Below are positions 19,169-29,299 of a stretch of DNA of 64,000 bases, piece by piece (position 1 is the first letter of the stretch; each line of letters starts with the position of its first letter). The stretch covers positions 1,116,001-1,180,000 of the forward strand of contig NZ_AP027736.1 in NCBI RefSeq assembly GCF_030296675.1, in the 5' to 3' direction. The position numbers were made by a program, and so were the translations under genes. The notes under the pieces are model-generated. The model searched no databases and was not told the origin of the DNA. It was given only the letters and a program-made list of their open reading frames with translations. This DNA is from Demequina sediminis. Its GTDB lineage: Bacteria > Actinomycetota > Actinomycetes > Actinomycetales > Demequinaceae.

Positions 19169-20059
19169 TTACTCGATCTCGTACCGGTCGACCGTGGGAA
19201 CCTCCGGCTCGGGCAGGACGGTGCCTGCGGTGGCGTTCCAGGCCTCGAGCCAGCGTCCGTCCTCGAAGATCTCCTCGAGGACGTCGTTGATCCACATGCG
19301 GAACTCGGTGTCCTCCCGTGCGAGGCCGATCCCATAGGGCTCCTCGGTGAACGGCTCGCCGACCACCATGAACTCGCCGTCGGACTCCGCGACGTAGCCC
19401 GCGAGGATCACGTTGTCCGTGGTGACCACGTCGACCTGCCCGTTGCGCAGCGGCTCGAGGCAGTCGGTGTAGGCGCCAAAGAGCTGCAGGTTGGCGTCCG
19501 GGTAGTTGGTGGCGATGTTCTCCGCGGGCGTCGAGCCCTCGACCGAGCACACGTTCTTGCCCGCGAGGTCATCCGGCCCCGTGATGTCGGTCGTGTCGGA
19601 CATCACCATGAGTGCCTGGCCCGCGTTGTAGTACGGGCCGGCGAAGGACACGAGTTCCTTGCGGTCGTCGTTGATCGTGTAGGTCGCGACCACCAGATCG
19701 ACGGTGCCGTCCTGAATGAACGGCTCCCGGTTGGCCGAGACGGTCTCGACCCACTCGATCGAGCCCTCGTCGATCCCGAGCTCGGAGGCGAGGATCTTGC
19801 CGATCTCGACGTCGAAGCCCTCGGGAGCACCGCTGGGTGCGAGCAGACCGAACAGCGGCTGATCGAACTTGGTGCCGATCGTGATCGACCCGGCGTCAGC
19901 GAGCGCCGCCATGGTCGATCCCTCGGCGAACTCGCCCATCTCACCGCCGCCGGCAGTGCCGGACTCCTCCGGCTCTCCCTCGCCCGACGAGCACGCCGCG
20001 AGCGCAAGCGCCGCGGCCACTCCGAATGCGGCCGTGGCCGCCCTCCTCCGCATCATCAT
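19169..20059 (-). CDS. gluB: Glutamate/polar amino acid-binding lipoprotein GluB
   Basis: Extracytoplasmic binding protein of 296 residues. The N-terminus [19 protein letters not shown] is followed by a lipobox LAACSSG, so it is a lipid-anchored substrate receptor. The fold of the SBP_bac_3 family is visible from ITIGTKFDQPLFGL, GFDVEIGKILA, TYTINDDRKELVSFAGPY to FTEEPYGIGLAREDTEF. A Gly/Glu-rich linker of about 25 residues follows the lipobox. Three successive ATG codons exist; GGAGAAGG lies just upstream. It feeds substrate to GluC/GluD. Confidence 0.94.
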   Translation of the reverse strand: MMMRRRAATAAFGVAAALALAACSSGEGEPEESGTAGGGEMGEFAEGSTMAALADAGSITIGTKFDQPLFGLLAPSGAPEGFDVEIGKILASELGIDEGSIEWVETVSANREPFIQDGTVDLVVATYTINDDRKELVSFAGPYYNAGQALMVMSDTTDITGPDDLAGKNVCSVEGSTPAENIATNYPDANLQLFGAYTDCLEPLRNGQVDVVTTDNVILAGYVAESDGEFMVVGEPFTEEPYGIGLAREDTEFRMWINDVLEEIFEDGRWLEAWNATAGTVLPEPEVPTVDRYEIE

Positions 20060-20108
20060 GTCCTTCTCCTCTCCCCGGCCTTGTGGGCCCTGGCTTCGGT
20101 GCGGGTGG

Positions 20109-20858
20109 TCAGTGCGTGAGGATCTTCGACAGGAAGTCCTTCGCGCGCGCCGACGTGGGCGCGGTGAAGAACGTCTCCGGATCCGCCTCCTCTTGAATCT
20201 CGCCGTCCGCCATGAAGACCACGCGGTTGGCCGCGCGGCGGGCAAAGCCCATCTCATGAGTGACGACGATCATGGTCATTCCCTCGTGCGCGAGGTCCGT
20301 CATGACGTCGAGGACCTCGTTGATCATCTCGGGGTCCAGCGCACTTGTGGGCTCGTCGAAGAGCATCACCTTGGGCGACATCGCGAGAGAGCGCGCGATC
20401 GCGACGCGCTGTTGCTGACCGCCTGACAGTTGAGCGGGAAACTTGTCCGCCTGGTTCGCGACGCCCACGCGCTCGAGGAGCGCCATCGCCTCGGCGCGCG
20501 CCTGCGCCTTCGGCGTGCCCTTGACCTTGATCGGCCCCAGCGTGACGTTGTCGAGGATGGTCTTGTGGGCGAAGAGGTTGAAGGCCTGGAAAACCATGCC
20601 GACGTCAGCACGCAGATGAGCGAGCGCCTTTCCCTCCTGCGGGAGCGGCCTGCCATCGACCGTGATGGTGCCGGAGTCGATCGTCTCGAGCCTGTTGATC
20701 GCGCGACACAGCGTCGACTTCCCCGACCCCGACGGCCCGATCACGACGATCACCTCGCCGCGATCGACCCGCAGGTCGATGTCGCGGAGCACGTGGAGGT
20801 CCCCGAAGTGCTTGTTGACCTTCTCCAGCACCACGAGCGCGTCGTTTGCGGCAGGCAT
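20109..20858 (-). CDS. gluA: Glutamate/polar amino acid ABC transporter ATP-binding protein GluA
   Basis: A 249-residue ABC ATPase. Walker [10 protein letters not shown] (about residues 41-49), Q-loop [12 protein letters not shown], signature LSGGQQQR, Walker [13 protein letters not shown] and the switch His in VVTHEMGFA are all intact, with the LFAHKT/T-x-DN pattern of the polar amino acid subgroup. It is the first gene of the operon; the 93-base gap upstream carries the promoter. Confidence 0.96.
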   Translation of the reverse strand: MPAANDALVVLEKVNKHFGDLHVLRDIDLRVDRGEVIVVIGPSGSGKSTLCRAINRLETIDSGTITVDGRPLPQEGKALAHLRADVGMVFQAFNLFAHKTILDNVTLGPIKVKGTPKAQARAEAMALLERVGVANQADKFPAQLSGGQQQRVAIARSLAMSPKVMLFDEPTSALDPEMINEVLDVMTDLAHEGMTMIVVTHEMGFARRAANRVVFMADGEIQEEADPETFFTAPTSARAKDFLSKILTH

Positions 20859-20951
20859 CTTTCGACCATAGCCCGCAAATCGGACGCTGTCGCGGTCGTG
20901 ACCCTTTCGGGACCCAAACTTAATGGCCTGGTAACACTCCGCCGCGGCGCC
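20859..20951. promoter_or_regulatory. gluABCD promoter region
   Basis: 93-base gap between ribF and gluA. It is locally AT-richer (CCAAACTTAATGG), and TATGGT on the minus strand near the gluA start could be a -10 box. No operator or attenuator is obvious. Confidence 0.35.
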
Positions 20952-21935
20952 TCAGTCGCGCAGCCCGAGCCGCTCCCTGGACCAGTCGACGTCCTCGCCA
21001 AGCGCGGCAATGAGCGCCTCGAGCGACCCGAAGTCCAGCATGGGCCTGCGCCATTCGACCAGGTCGAGCGCGACCTCGGCGTCGTAGAGATCGAGCCCCG
21101 TCGCGTCGATCACGTACGCCTCGATGCGGAGGTCCGTGCCTCCCACCGTGTAGTTCATGCCGAGGCTCACGGCGGCGGGCAGGCGCACGTCCGCGAGGCG
21201 TCCGGCGTTCGCATTGCCGCGCGCATCGAGGACCGTGAGCCACGCCGCGTACACGCCGTGGCGAGGAATCATGCCGGCCGTGTGGTCGAGGTTCGCGGTC
21301 GGGAAGCCGATCTCCCTGCCGAGCGCATCCCCGTGGATGACGGTGCCGCGCAGCCGGTGCTCGCGCCCGAGCACCTCGGTCGCGGCGGGCAGGTCGCCCT
21401 CGTCGAGCAGCTCGCGCACCCACGTCGACGACCACCGGCGTCCCGACTCCGAAAGCGCGCACGCGTCGTCGATGATCTCCACCTCGAAGCCGAGCTCGGC
21501 CCCCAGGCCGCGCATCGTCTCGACGTCTCCCGCGTTGCCGCGTCCGAACTTGGTGTCCCGGCCCACCACGACGCTCGTCGCGCGCATGCCTGACACCAGG
21601 TAGTCGCGCACGAACTCCTCGGGTGTCTGGCGCGCGAAGTCGAGCGTGTAGCGCACCACCAGGACGCCGTCGAGGCCGGTCGCGGCAAGACGCTCGAGCC
21701 GGTCGTCGAGACCCGTGATGAGTTCGGGGGTGTGCGCGGGGTCGTGCACCGCCTTGGGGTGCGGATCGAAGGTCATGGCGAGCGCGACGTGCCCGCGGGC
21801 GCGCGCGTCCTCGACCATCGCACCGAGCACCGCCTGGTGACCGCGGTGGACCCCGTCGAAGTTGCCGAGCGTGACGACGGCGGGACCCAGATCGGGGATC
21901 TCCGCGAGCGAACGCCACACCTGCATGTCGGTCAT
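20952..21935 (-). CDS. ribF: Bifunctional riboflavin kinase / FAD synthetase
   Basis: Makes FMN and then FAD from riboflavin. The 327-residue protein has an N-terminal nucleotidylyltransferase domain (VTLGNFDGVHRGHQAVL, TFDPHP, VVVGRDTKFGRGNAG, STWVRELLDEGD) and a C-terminal kinase domain (GREIGFPTANLD, YAAWLTVL). ATG at 21935 overlaps the truB stop. It supplies cofactor for all flavoproteins, including the FMN-dependent cluster at 56-61 kb, though nothing ties them directly. Confidence 0.96.
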   Translation of the reverse strand: MTDMQVWRSLAEIPDLGPAVVTLGNFDGVHRGHQAVLGAMVEDARARGHVALAMTFDPHPKAVHDPAHTPELITGLDDRLERLAATGLDGVLVVRYTLDFARQTPEEFVRDYLVSGMRATSVVVGRDTKFGRGNAGDVETMRGLGAELGFEVEIIDDACALSESGRRWSSTWVRELLDEGDLPAATEVLGREHRLRGTVIHGDALGREIGFPTANLDHTAGMIPRHGVYAAWLTVLDARGNANAGRLADVRLPAAVSLGMNYTVGGTDLRIEAYVIDATGLDLYDAEVALDLVEWRRPMLDFGSLEALIAALGEDVDWSRERLGLRD

Positions 21936-22870
21936 TGTGCCGCACCGTCGGGAGCGGACGATGCCGCGGCCGGCTCGAAGACGACCGTGGGCTTCGCGCG
22001 CGGCCCCTTGGGTTCGATCACCGCGATCGCGCGCGGCCCGTGCGCGATCGCGACGGTCGGGCCGTCGACGATCGCGTCGATGAACTGCCCGTAACCGAGC
22101 GCCCGTGCGTCGTCGTCGGAGACCTCGAGCACCGGCAGGGTCGCGGCGGCGGCCTCGGCAAGGCTCACACGAGGCAGCGTCTCCCCCGCCTCGACCAGCG
22201 CGCCCAACTCCTCGAGCGTGCGGGCCCGCGACAGGTCGAGCCCGCCCACGCGCGTGCGGCGCAGGGCCGTGAGGTGTCCCCCGACGCCGAGCCCCGCGCC
22301 CAGGTCGCGCGCGAGGGCGCGCACATACGTGCCCGACGACACGTCGACGCGCACGTCGACGTCGACCACCCCTCCCGCGCGACGCACGTCGACCACCTCG
22401 AAGCGTGACACCGTCACCGGCCGCTCGGGGAGCTCGACCTCCTCGCCGCCGCGCACGCGCGCGTACGCGCGCTTGCCGTCGATCTTGATCGCGCTCACCG
22501 CGCTCGGACGCTGCAGGATGTCGCCGGTGAGGGCCGCGACGCCCCGCGCCAGGGCATCGTCCGTCACCACCGAGGCATCGGCGCGCGAGGTGACCTCGCC
22601 CTCCGCGTCATCCGTGACGGTCGCCTCGCCCAGGCGAATGGTCGCGTCGTAGGACTTGTCGTGGCCCACGATGTACGTGAGCAGGCGCGTCGCACGCCCG
22701 ATCCCCACCACGAGAACCCCCGTGGCCATGGGATCGAGCGTGCCGGCGTGGCCCACCTTGGACGTCTGCGCGAGCCGGCGCACGCGCGCGACCACGTCAT
22801 GCGACGTCCAGCCCTGAGGCTTGTCGATGACGACGATTCCGGGCGCGGGCTCGGGGCCCCGCCGTCCCAC
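21932..22870 (-). CDS. truB: tRNA pseudouridine(55) synthase
   Basis: Makes pseudouridine 55 in the T-loop of tRNAs. From the GTG at 22870 it is 312 residues. It shows VIDKPQGWTSHDVV, GHAGTLDPMATGVL with the catalytic Asp, and the C-terminal PUA-like part. The GTG starts 4 bases after the rbfA stop. A copy of GGACGATGC lies at 21956-21964 in the non-conserved last codons, about 20 bases from the ribF start. Confidence 0.95.
   Translation of the reverse strand: MGRRGPEPAPGIVVIDKPQGWTSHDVVARVRRLAQTSKVGHAGTLDPMATGVLVVGIGRATRLLTYIVGHDKSYDATIRLGEATVTDDAEGEVTSRADASVVTDDALARGVAALTGDILQRPSAVSAIKIDGKRAYARVRGGEEVELPERPVTVSRFEVVDVRRAGGVVDVDVRVDVSSGTYVRALARDLGAGLGVGGHLTALRRTRVGGLDLSRARTLEELGALVEAGETLPRVSLAEAAAATLPVLEVSDDDARALGYGQFIDAIVDGPTVAIAHGPRAIAVIEPKGPRAKPTVVFEPAAASSAPDGAAQ
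21956..21964 (+). repeat. Copy of dispersed GGACGATGC motif (truB 3' end)
   Basis: Exact copy in the variable tail codons of truB, just before the ribF start, followed by CGCGG as in several intergenic copies. Confidence 0.5.
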
Positions 22871-22874
22871 GGCG

Positions 22875-23306
22875 CTAGACCTGGTCCTCGTCGTCGTGAC
22901 GGTAGGGATCGGCCTCGCCCGCGTACTGCGCGTTCTCACGCATGCGCATCAGCTCCTGATCCCTCACGTGCGCCTCGTGAAGCGCACGGTCCAGCGACGC
23001 CGCCGTCTCAGGAACCGCGTCGAGATGGAACTCGAGCGTCGGGGTGAGACGGATGCCGAGCTGGGACCCCACGAGGGAGCGCAGGCGGCCCTTGGCCGAC
23101 TGCAGCGCCCTCGCGGTGTCCTCGCGCTCCTCGTCCCCGCCCAGCACCGTGTAGAACACGGATGCCTGCTGGAGGTCGCCCGTCACCCGCACATCGGTGA
23201 CGGTGATGAACCCCAGCCGGGGATCCTTGATCTCGGTCTCAAGCGCGCGGGCAACGATCTTCTTGATCGTGCCCGCGAGCTTGAGCGCCCGTGCGCTGTC
23301 TGCCAT
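22875..23306 (-). CDS. rbfA: 30S ribosome-binding factor A
   Basis: Late 30S maturation factor. 143 residues, with the KH-like core [30 protein letters not shown] and [22 protein letters not shown]. The C-terminal tail is acidic and hydrophilic. ATG overlaps the infB stop, so the two are translationally coupled. Confidence 0.96.
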   Translation of the reverse strand: MADSARALKLAGTIKKIVARALETEIKDPRLGFITVTDVRVTGDLQQASVFYTVLGGDEEREDTARALQSAKGRLRSLVGSQLGIRLTPTLEFHLDAVPETAASLDRALHEAHVRDQELMRMRENAQYAGEADPYRHDDEDQV

Positions 23307-26040
23307 TAGGACCTCGGAATCTCGACCGTCTCGAACGTCTCGATGATGTCGCCCACCTGGATGTCGTTGAACTTACCGAGTCCGATACCGCACTCGAAGC
23401 CTTCCTTGACCTCCGTGGCGTCGTCCTTGAAACGACGCAGCGTGTCGATGGTCGGCTCACCGATGACGACACCGTTGCGCACCACCTTCGCCTTAGCGTT
23501 GCGGCGGATGACACCGGTGCGCACGAGGCAGCCCGCGATGTTGCCGAACTTGGACGAGCGGAAGATCTCCATGATCTCCGCGCCGCCGACCTGGCGCTCC
23601 TCGAACTCCGGCTTGAGCATGCCCTTGAGCGAGGACTCGACGTCCTCGAGCACCCGGTAGATGACCGAGTAGAAGCGCATGTCCACGCCCTCGCGGTCGG
23701 CGAGTTCCTGGACCCGCTCGGCCGGACGGACGTTGAAGCCCAGGATGATCGCGTTGTCGACCGTCGCGAGGTTGACGTCGTTCTGCGTGACGGCACCCAC
23801 TCCACGGTGGATGATGCGCAGGTCGACCTCCTTGCCCACGTCGATCTGGAGCAGCGCGTCCTCGAGCGCCTCGACGGCACCGGAGACGTCACCCTTGATG
23901 ATGAGGTTGAGCGTCTCGACCTTGCCGTCCTCGAGGGCCTGGTTGAAGTCCTCGAGCGAGATGCGCTTGCGACGCTTGGCGAGCTGAGCGGCACGCTCCG
24001 CGGCCTCGCGCTTCTCGGCGATCTGACGGGCCGTGCGGTCGTCGTCCGCCACCAGGAAGGTGTCGCCCGCGCGGGGCACGGACGTGAGGCCGATCACCAG
24101 GACCGGACGCGCCGGCAGCGCCTCCTTGACCTGGTTGTCGTGCTCGTCGAACATCGCACGCACGCGGCCGTGGGCCGTGCCCGCGACGATCGCGTCGCCC
24201 ACGCGCAGCGTTCCGGAGTTGACCAGCACGGTCGCCACGGCGCCGCGACCCTTGTCGAGGTGAGCCTCGACGGCCACGCCGCGCGCGTCCTTGTTGGGGT
24301 TCGCACGCAGGTCGAGTCCGGCATCGGCGGTGAGCAGGACGGCCTCGAGGAGGTCGTCAATGCCCTTGCCCTGCAGCGCGGAGACGTCGACGAACATCGT
24401 GTCGCCTCCGTACTCCTCGGCCACGAGGTTGTACTCGGTGAGCTGCTGGCGGATCTTGGCGGGGTTGGCCCCCTCCTTGTCCACCTTGTTCACCGCGACC
24501 ACGATCGGCACGTTGGCGGCCTGCGCGTGGTTGAGGGCCTCGATGGTCTGGGGCATCACGCCATCGTCCGCCGCGACCACGAGGATCGCGATGTCGGTGA
24601 CCTTGGCACCACGGGCACGCATGGCGGTGAACGCCTCGTGACCGGGCGTGTCGATGAACGTGATGGCACGGTCGACGCCCTCGTGGACGTGACGCACCTG
24701 GTACGCACCGATGTGCTGGGTGATGCCGCCGGCCTCGCCAGAGATGACGTCCGACTTGCGGATCGCATCGAGCAGGCGGGTCTTTCCGTGGTCGACGTGA
24801 CCCATGACGGTGACGACCGGCGGGCGGGCCTCGAGCTCCTCATCGGTCTCGGCCGCAAGCTCGGCCTCGATGTCGATGTTGAAGTCCTCGAGCAGCTCGC
24901 GGTCCTCCTCCTCGGGGGACACGATCTGGATCTGGTAACCCAGCTCGGCACCCAACGCGGAGAACGTGTCCTCGTCGAGGGACTGCGTCGCGGTCGCCAT
25001 CTCGCCCAGGTGGAACAGGACGGTGACGAGCGACGCGGGGTTGACGTCGATCTTCTCGGCGAAGTCGCTCAGGGTCGCGCCTCGGCGCAGGCGAATGAGC
25101 GTCGAGCCATCACCCCGGGGGATGTTGACGCCGCCGATCGCGGGCGCCTGCTGCTGCTCGTATTCCTGCCGCTTCGCACGCTTGGACTTGCGTCCGCGCA
25201 CGGGCTTGCCACCCTGGCGACCGAACGCACCCGCGGTGCCTCCACCGCGACCGCGACCACCGGCGGCGGGACGGCTACCGGGAGCGCCGCCGAAGCCTCC
25301 GGGGCCACCCGGACGGCCGGGAGCGCCGCCGGGACCGGCCGCGGGGCGCGGGCCGAAGCCCCGACCCGGGGTACCGGACGGGGCACCCGGACGGGCGCCA
25401 CCAGGGGCGCCGGGACGGCCAGGAGCACCCGCTCCGGCGGCGCCGCCGGGGCGCGGTCCGGGACGGGGAGCCTGGAACGGGTTGTTGCCACCCGGACGCG
25501 GGCGCGGACGGGGTCCGGCCGCGCGGTCGCTGAATGGGTTGTTGCCCGCGGGTCGCGGGCGGGGGCGCGGCATGTCGCTGGGCGACGGGGCGCCGGGACG
25601 CGCCGCTCCCGGCTTGGCGGCCGAGGAGTCGGCGGCCGATGCCGCGGGAGACTCCTGCGCGGCCGGTGCGGCGTCCGCGGAAGCCGCCGACGCGCTCGAG
25701 GCGGGCGCGGGGCGGGGGTCGAGGCCGGCTTCACCGCGGCGGGCGCGGGTGCCGGCTCGGGGGCGGGCTCCGGCTCCGCGGGGGCGGAGGGGGCCGGCTT
25801 GGGGCCGGGCTTGGGCGCGCCGGGGCGCGCGGCAGCCGACTTGGCCGCGGGAGCGGCCGATGCTACGGGGGCCGCGGCGGTCGGTGCCGGGAAGGCCTCC
25901 TTGGCCTTGCGGACGACCGGGGCCTCCAGGGTGGAGGACGGACCCTTCACGTACTCGCCAAGCTGGTTCAGCTTGGCGATCAGGTCCTTGCTCGAGACTC
26001 CGAGCTCCTTCGCGATCTCATGGACGCGGGGCTTTGCCAC
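23306..26040 (-). CDS. infB: Translation initiation factor IF-2 (one frame break near 25703-25705)
   Basis: GTPase that places initiator tRNA on the 30S subunit. After one base is restored near 25703-25705 it is 911 residues. The N-terminus [24 protein letters not shown] is the IF2 N-domain; then comes a long Ala/Pro/Gly/Arg-rich linker (about residues 60-290) that includes repeated [12 protein letters not shown] units, typical of actinobacteria. The G domain has [20 protein letters not shown] and NKVDKEGA, followed by the two beta-barrel domains and the C-terminal fMet-tRNA-binding domain. Broken frame lies in the low-complexity linker. Confidence 0.95.
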
Positions 26041-26169
26041 TTCTCTCCTGTCTCGGCTCGCCCAAGACAGGGTCGAGCCATCGTTACGGCTGGGTGCTCA
26101 TCGTGAGGTGCTCATCGGATGGCCATGGGCTTTCATCCCGTCTGATTCGATGGGTGGACGCGATCCACG
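26041..26169. other. Gap between ylxR and infB
   Basis: 129 bases without a gene. Two similar short stretches (ATGAGCACC repeated 15-16 bases apart on the minus strand) are the only structure seen; it may hold an internal infB promoter. Confidence 0.35.
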
Positions 26170-26454
26170 CTAGCCGACCTTGAGGCCGGTGACATCAAGC
26201 TCCGCGACGCGCAGCGCGCGGGCGAAGGCCTTCCGTCTCAGCGCCTGTGCGAGGCACTGCGGGTCGGGGTGCAACCAGGCTCCCCGTCCCGGCAGGCTGC
26301 GACGCTCGTCGACGACCGCGTGGCCGTCCACGCACGCCACGCGCACAAGGACCGACCGAGACCCCCGACCCCTGCAGCCGACGCACGTCCGCGTGGGCTC
26401 CTGGGGAGCGCTCGCGGGGGCGCCGACGTCACGAGACGGTTCTCTCGGCTGCAC
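26170..26454 (-). CDS. ylxR: YlxR family (DUF448) RNA-binding protein
   Basis: A 94-residue basic protein. Its core RTCVGCRGRGSRSVLVRV and GRGAWLHPDPQCLAQALRRKAFARAL are diagnostic of YlxR, found between nusA and infB in most Gram-positives. It binds RNA or nucleoid-associated partners; in some species it affects RNase P. GTG start, 18 bases after nusA. Confidence 0.9.
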   Translation of the reverse strand: MQPREPSRDVGAPASAPQEPTRTCVGCRGRGSRSVLVRVACVDGHAVVDERRSLPGRGAWLHPDPQCLAQALRRKAFARALRVAELDVTGLKVG

Positions 26455-26472
26455 CAGTCTAGCGGGTCCCGG

Positions 26473-27480
26473 TCAACGGCCGGAACCGGCGCGCCCTGGC
26501 ACGTCCGGCTGCTCGTCCGAGCGGATGTCGATGCGCCACCCCGTCAGGCGTGCCGCGAGGCGGGCATTCTGGCCCTCCTTGCCGATCGCGAGCGACAGGT
26601 GGAAGTCGGGAACGACGACGCGAGCGGCGCGTGCCTCCTCGTCCACCACGGTCACCGAGACCACGCGCGACGGCGACAGCGCATTGCCCACGAACGTCGC
26701 GGGGTCCTCGTGCCAGTCGATGATGTCGATCTTCTCGCCGCGCAGTTCGCTCATCACGGAACGCACGCGCGAACCCATGGGGCCGATGCACGCACCCTTG
26801 GCGTTCACGCCAGGGACGGTCGCGCGGACGGCGACCTTCGTGCGGTGGCCCGCCTCGCGGGCGAGGCTCATGATCTCGACAGTGCCGTCTGCAATCTCGG
26901 GGACCTCGAGCTCGAAGAGCTTGCGCACGAGGCCGGGGTGCGTGCGCGACAGCGTGATCGACGGACCCTTCTGGCCGCGCGAGATGTCGAGGACGAAGCC
27001 CTTGATGCGCTCACCGTGGACGTAAACCTCGGTGGGCACCTGCTCGTGCGGGGGCAGGATCGCCTCGACGTCACCAAGGTCGACGTGGACGTTGCGGGGG
27101 TCGGAGGACTGCTGGATCACGCCGGACACGAGCTGTCCCTCGCGTCCCGCGTACTCGCCGAGCACGGCATCGTCCCCCGCCTGACGCAGGCGCTGGAAGA
27201 TCACCTGCCGCGCGGTCGAGGTCGCGATGCGACCGAAGTCCGCCGGCGTGTGATCGAACTCGGGCAGATCCGTGGGCTCCTGGTCGGGCTCGACGTCCTC
27301 GCGCGCGAAGATCGTCACCTTGCCCGACGTGCGATCGAGGTGCGCCCGCGCGTGCCGATAGGCACCCGGGGTCTTGTGATAGGCCGAGAGCAGCGCCTGC
27401 TCGATCGCGTCCACGAGCACGTCGAGACGGATGTCCTTCTCGCGCTCGAGGCCGCGCAGGGCCTGCATGTCGATGTCCAT
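26473..27480 (-). CDS. nusA: Transcription termination/antitermination factor NusA
   Basis: 335-residue RNA polymerase-binding factor: an N-terminal domain ([11 protein letters not shown]), an S1 domain ([20 protein letters not shown]) and two KH domains ([46 protein letters not shown]). The C-terminal acidic repeats of proteobacterial NusA are absent, as usual for actinobacteria. It sits directly after rimP. Confidence 0.96.
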   Translation of the reverse strand: MDIDMQALRGLEREKDIRLDVLVDAIEQALLSAYHKTPGAYRHARAHLDRTSGKVTIFAREDVEPDQEPTDLPEFDHTPADFGRIATSTARQVIFQRLRQAGDDAVLGEYAGREGQLVSGVIQQSSDPRNVHVDLGDVEAILPPHEQVPTEVYVHGERIKGFVLDISRGQKGPSITLSRTHPGLVRKLFELEVPEIADGTVEIMSLAREAGHRTKVAVRATVPGVNAKGACIGPMGSRVRSVMSELRGEKIDIIDWHEDPATFVGNALSPSRVVSVTVVDEEARAARVVVPDFHLSLAIGKEGQNARLAARLTGWRIDIRSDEQPDVPGRAGSGR

Positions 27481-27484
27481 GGTT

Positions 27485-27952
27485 CTACTCTTCTCCCAGC
27501 CTCTTCAACTCGACGACGATCCGTCCACTGCGGATCTGACCGAGCTCCAGCCGGCGCTCCTCGCCCTCGACGTCGATCACGACGGCGTCACCGTCAAGGT
27601 CGCGCAGGCGGCCCGTGACGGTGCCCTCGTCGAGGCGCAGTTCCACCAGCCGCGTGCGCGCGCGCAGGAAGTGCCTGCGCTCGGTGAGCGGCCGGTCGGT
27701 GCCAGGCGTCGACACCTCGAGCACGTAGGGCGTCGAGGGGACATCAGCCTCGTCGAGGGCGGCGCCGATGAGCCGGGCCGCCTCCGCGATCCGGTCGAGG
27801 TCCGCGCTGCCGGTCTCGGTTTCGGGCAGGTCCACCGTGACGAAGACGCGCGAGCGCTTGCCCGCGGCGGTCACGTCGACGGCCTCGACGACGAGTCCAG
27901 CAGCCTGTGCGGCCGGTGCGGCGAGCTCCGTGATGCGGCTCGAGATGTCCAT
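27485..27952 (-). CDS. rimP: Ribosome maturation factor RimP
   Basis: 155-residue 30S maturation factor. The N-terminal alpha/beta domain contains [11 protein letters not shown] and [14 protein letters not shown] (the signature VSSPG-like segment), the C-terminal Sm-like domain [15 protein letters not shown]. Start chosen at the ATG 27952, since the upstream extension is not conserved. First gene of the rimP-nusA-ylxR-infB-rbfA-truB-ribF series; an 81-base gap separates it from a divergent gene. Confidence 0.94.
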   Translation of the reverse strand: MDISSRITELAAPAAQAAGLVVEAVDVTAAGKRSRVFVTVDLPETETGSADLDRIAEAARLIGAALDEADVPSTPYVLEVSTPGTDRPLTERRHFLRARTRLVELRLDEGTVTGRLRDLDGDAVVIDVEGEERRLELGQIRSGRIVVELKRLGEE

Positions 27953-28033
27953 GGCATCGCCTCCCACGCGCGGCACGCGCTCCGTTCCTGAAATTCGGTC
28001 GGTCACATTGTAGGGCCCTGTCGGGGGCGTGTC

Positions 28034-29014
28034 ATGATGTGCCGCATGACCGCCGCCGCCTCCCGGATCGCGCGCACCGCACTCCGACCGGCGGCCGCGA
28101 TAGTCGCGGCGCTCGTCGCGACCGGCGCGGTCACCGGATGCTCGTGGCGCGCGGAGACTCCCCCGATCGAGCGGCGCACTCCCACTCCCGAGGTCGCGAT
28201 GCGGGACGCGGCCGCGGTGCGCGAACAGGCGGTACTCGACGCCGCGGGGTCCGGTCTGCTCAAGGAGTCCACCGCACGCACCGCGGCGGCGCACCTTGAG
28301 GCACTCGGCGGCGTGTACGTCGCGACGCCGTCTCCGTCACCCGAGTGGAGCGCGACGGCCTCAGAGCCGGTGCCGCAGCACGCCCTCGAGGACGCCGTCA
28401 AGGCGGCGATCGAGGGCGCGCTCGATGCCGCGTCCACCGCCGCGGCGTCCGACCCGTCGCTCACGGCGCTGCTGCGCTCGATTGCGCTCTCGCATGCCGT
28501 CGCGCTCGACGCGCCTGCCGCGGCGGGAGAGGCACCCGCCGCGCGCCCCATGCCGGGCACGTCCACGGACTCGCTGGTTCCCGCGGAGGGCACCGCAGTG
28601 CCTGCCGCGACCCTCGCGGCGCTCGCGGTGGATCACGACCGCGCGGCCTTTGCGCTTGAGGTGGGTGCCGCGCGCGCCGAGGAGGACGAGCGACTCGCTG
28701 CCCTCGAACTCGCCGCGCTGCACCGGGCCAGGGCGGCCGACCTCATCGCCCTCGACGGCGTCGACGACGCGCGCGCCGAGCTCTACGCGGTGTCACCCGA
28801 CTCCGTGGCGAGCCCAGCGTCACGCGCCGCGCTGGCGTTGGCGATCGAAATCGACCTCGCCGAGCGCTACGCGCGGCTTCTGGGAGACGCGACCGCCGAC
28901 GATGCAGACTGGATCCTCAACGCCTCGTACGACGCCTACGTGCGCGCGGCGTCGCTGCCCGGGTTCGCGGCGACGGATGTCCCCGCGCTGCCAGGGCTCG
29001 AGCTCGCGGACTGA
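28034..29014 (+). CDS. Lipoprotein with ferritin-like DUF4439 domain
   Basis: A 326-residue protein with an export signal (MTAAASRIARTALRPAAAIV) and lipobox VTGC, so it is a lipid-anchored extracytoplasmic protein. The C-terminal about 130 residues (LAVDHDRAAFALEVGAA, LAALELAALHRARAADL, IEIDLAERYARLLG) form a predicted four-helix bundle matching DUF4439. Mycobacteria carry a gene of this kind between proS and rimP, as here. Function is unknown. Three nearby ATG codons (28034, 28037, 28046) could start it; GGGGG lies before the first. Divergent from rimP. Confidence 0.8.
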   Translation: MMCRMTAAASRIARTALRPAAAIVAALVATGAVTGCSWRAETPPIERRTPTPEVAMRDAAAVREQAVLDAAGSGLLKESTARTAAAHLEALGGVYVATPSPSPEWSATASEPVPQHALEDAVKAAIEGALDAASTAAASDPSLTALLRSIALSHAVALDAPAAAGEAPAARPMPGTSTDSLVPAEGTAVPAATLAALAVDHDRAAFALEVGAARAEEDERLAALELAALHRARAADLIALDGVDDARAELYAVSPDSVASPASRAALALAIEIDLAERYARLLGDATADDADWILNASYDAYVRAASLPGFAATDVPALPGLELAD

Positions 29015-29030
29015 CCTCGCGGGTTCCTTC

Positions 29031-29120
29031 GCGGCTCCGCCACACGCGCTCGGCCTCGCGGCTCCGCCACACGCGCTCGGCCTCGCGGCTCCGCCACACA
29101 AATTTGCGGCTGCGCCACAC
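29031..29120 (+). repeat. 27-bp tandem repeats, left arm of an inverted array
   Basis: Three copies with a 27-base period (starts 29031, 29058, 29085) beginning GCGGCTCCGCCACA, plus a degenerate fourth at 29106. They face the right arm (29189-29293) as inverted repeats. Confidence 0.85.
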
Positions 29121-29167
29121 GGCCCTCGGCGTGTCGGCGGCGTGTCGCACTCGTGAAGGGTCTGAGG

Positions 29168-29176
29168 GGACGATGC
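29168..29176 (+). repeat. Copy of dispersed GGACGATGC motif
   Basis: Exact copy in the centre of the inverted 27-bp repeat array, followed by CGCGC. Confidence 0.6.
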
Positions 29177-29188
29177 CGCGCCTCGTTG

Positions 29189-29293
29189 TGTGGCGGAGCC
29201 GCGGGGTAGCGAGCGTGTGGCGGAGCCGATGGGGGAACCGGGGTAGCGAGCGTGTGGCGGAGCCGCGGGGTAGCGAGCGTGTGGCGGAGCCGC
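29189..29293 (-). repeat. 27-bp tandem repeats, right arm of an inverted array
   Basis: Four copies of TGTGGCGGAGCCG (starts 29189, 29216, 29253, 29280; spacing 27, 37, 27), each followed in full copies by CGGGGTAGCGAGCG. It is the reverse complement of the left-arm core, so transcripts from either side could fold into a long hairpin and end transcription of the converging DUF4439 gene. Confidence 0.85.
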
Positions 29294-29299
29294 CCCCGC

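Noticed and set aside
23291..26173. Very long open frame opposite infB
   Set aside because: It is the mirror of a GC-rich gene: no conserved motif, odd amino acid use, and infB on the other strand is certain.
29031..29293. Possible CRISPR array
   Set aside because: Spacers are repeated and not unique, arms are inverted to each other, no cas gene nearby.
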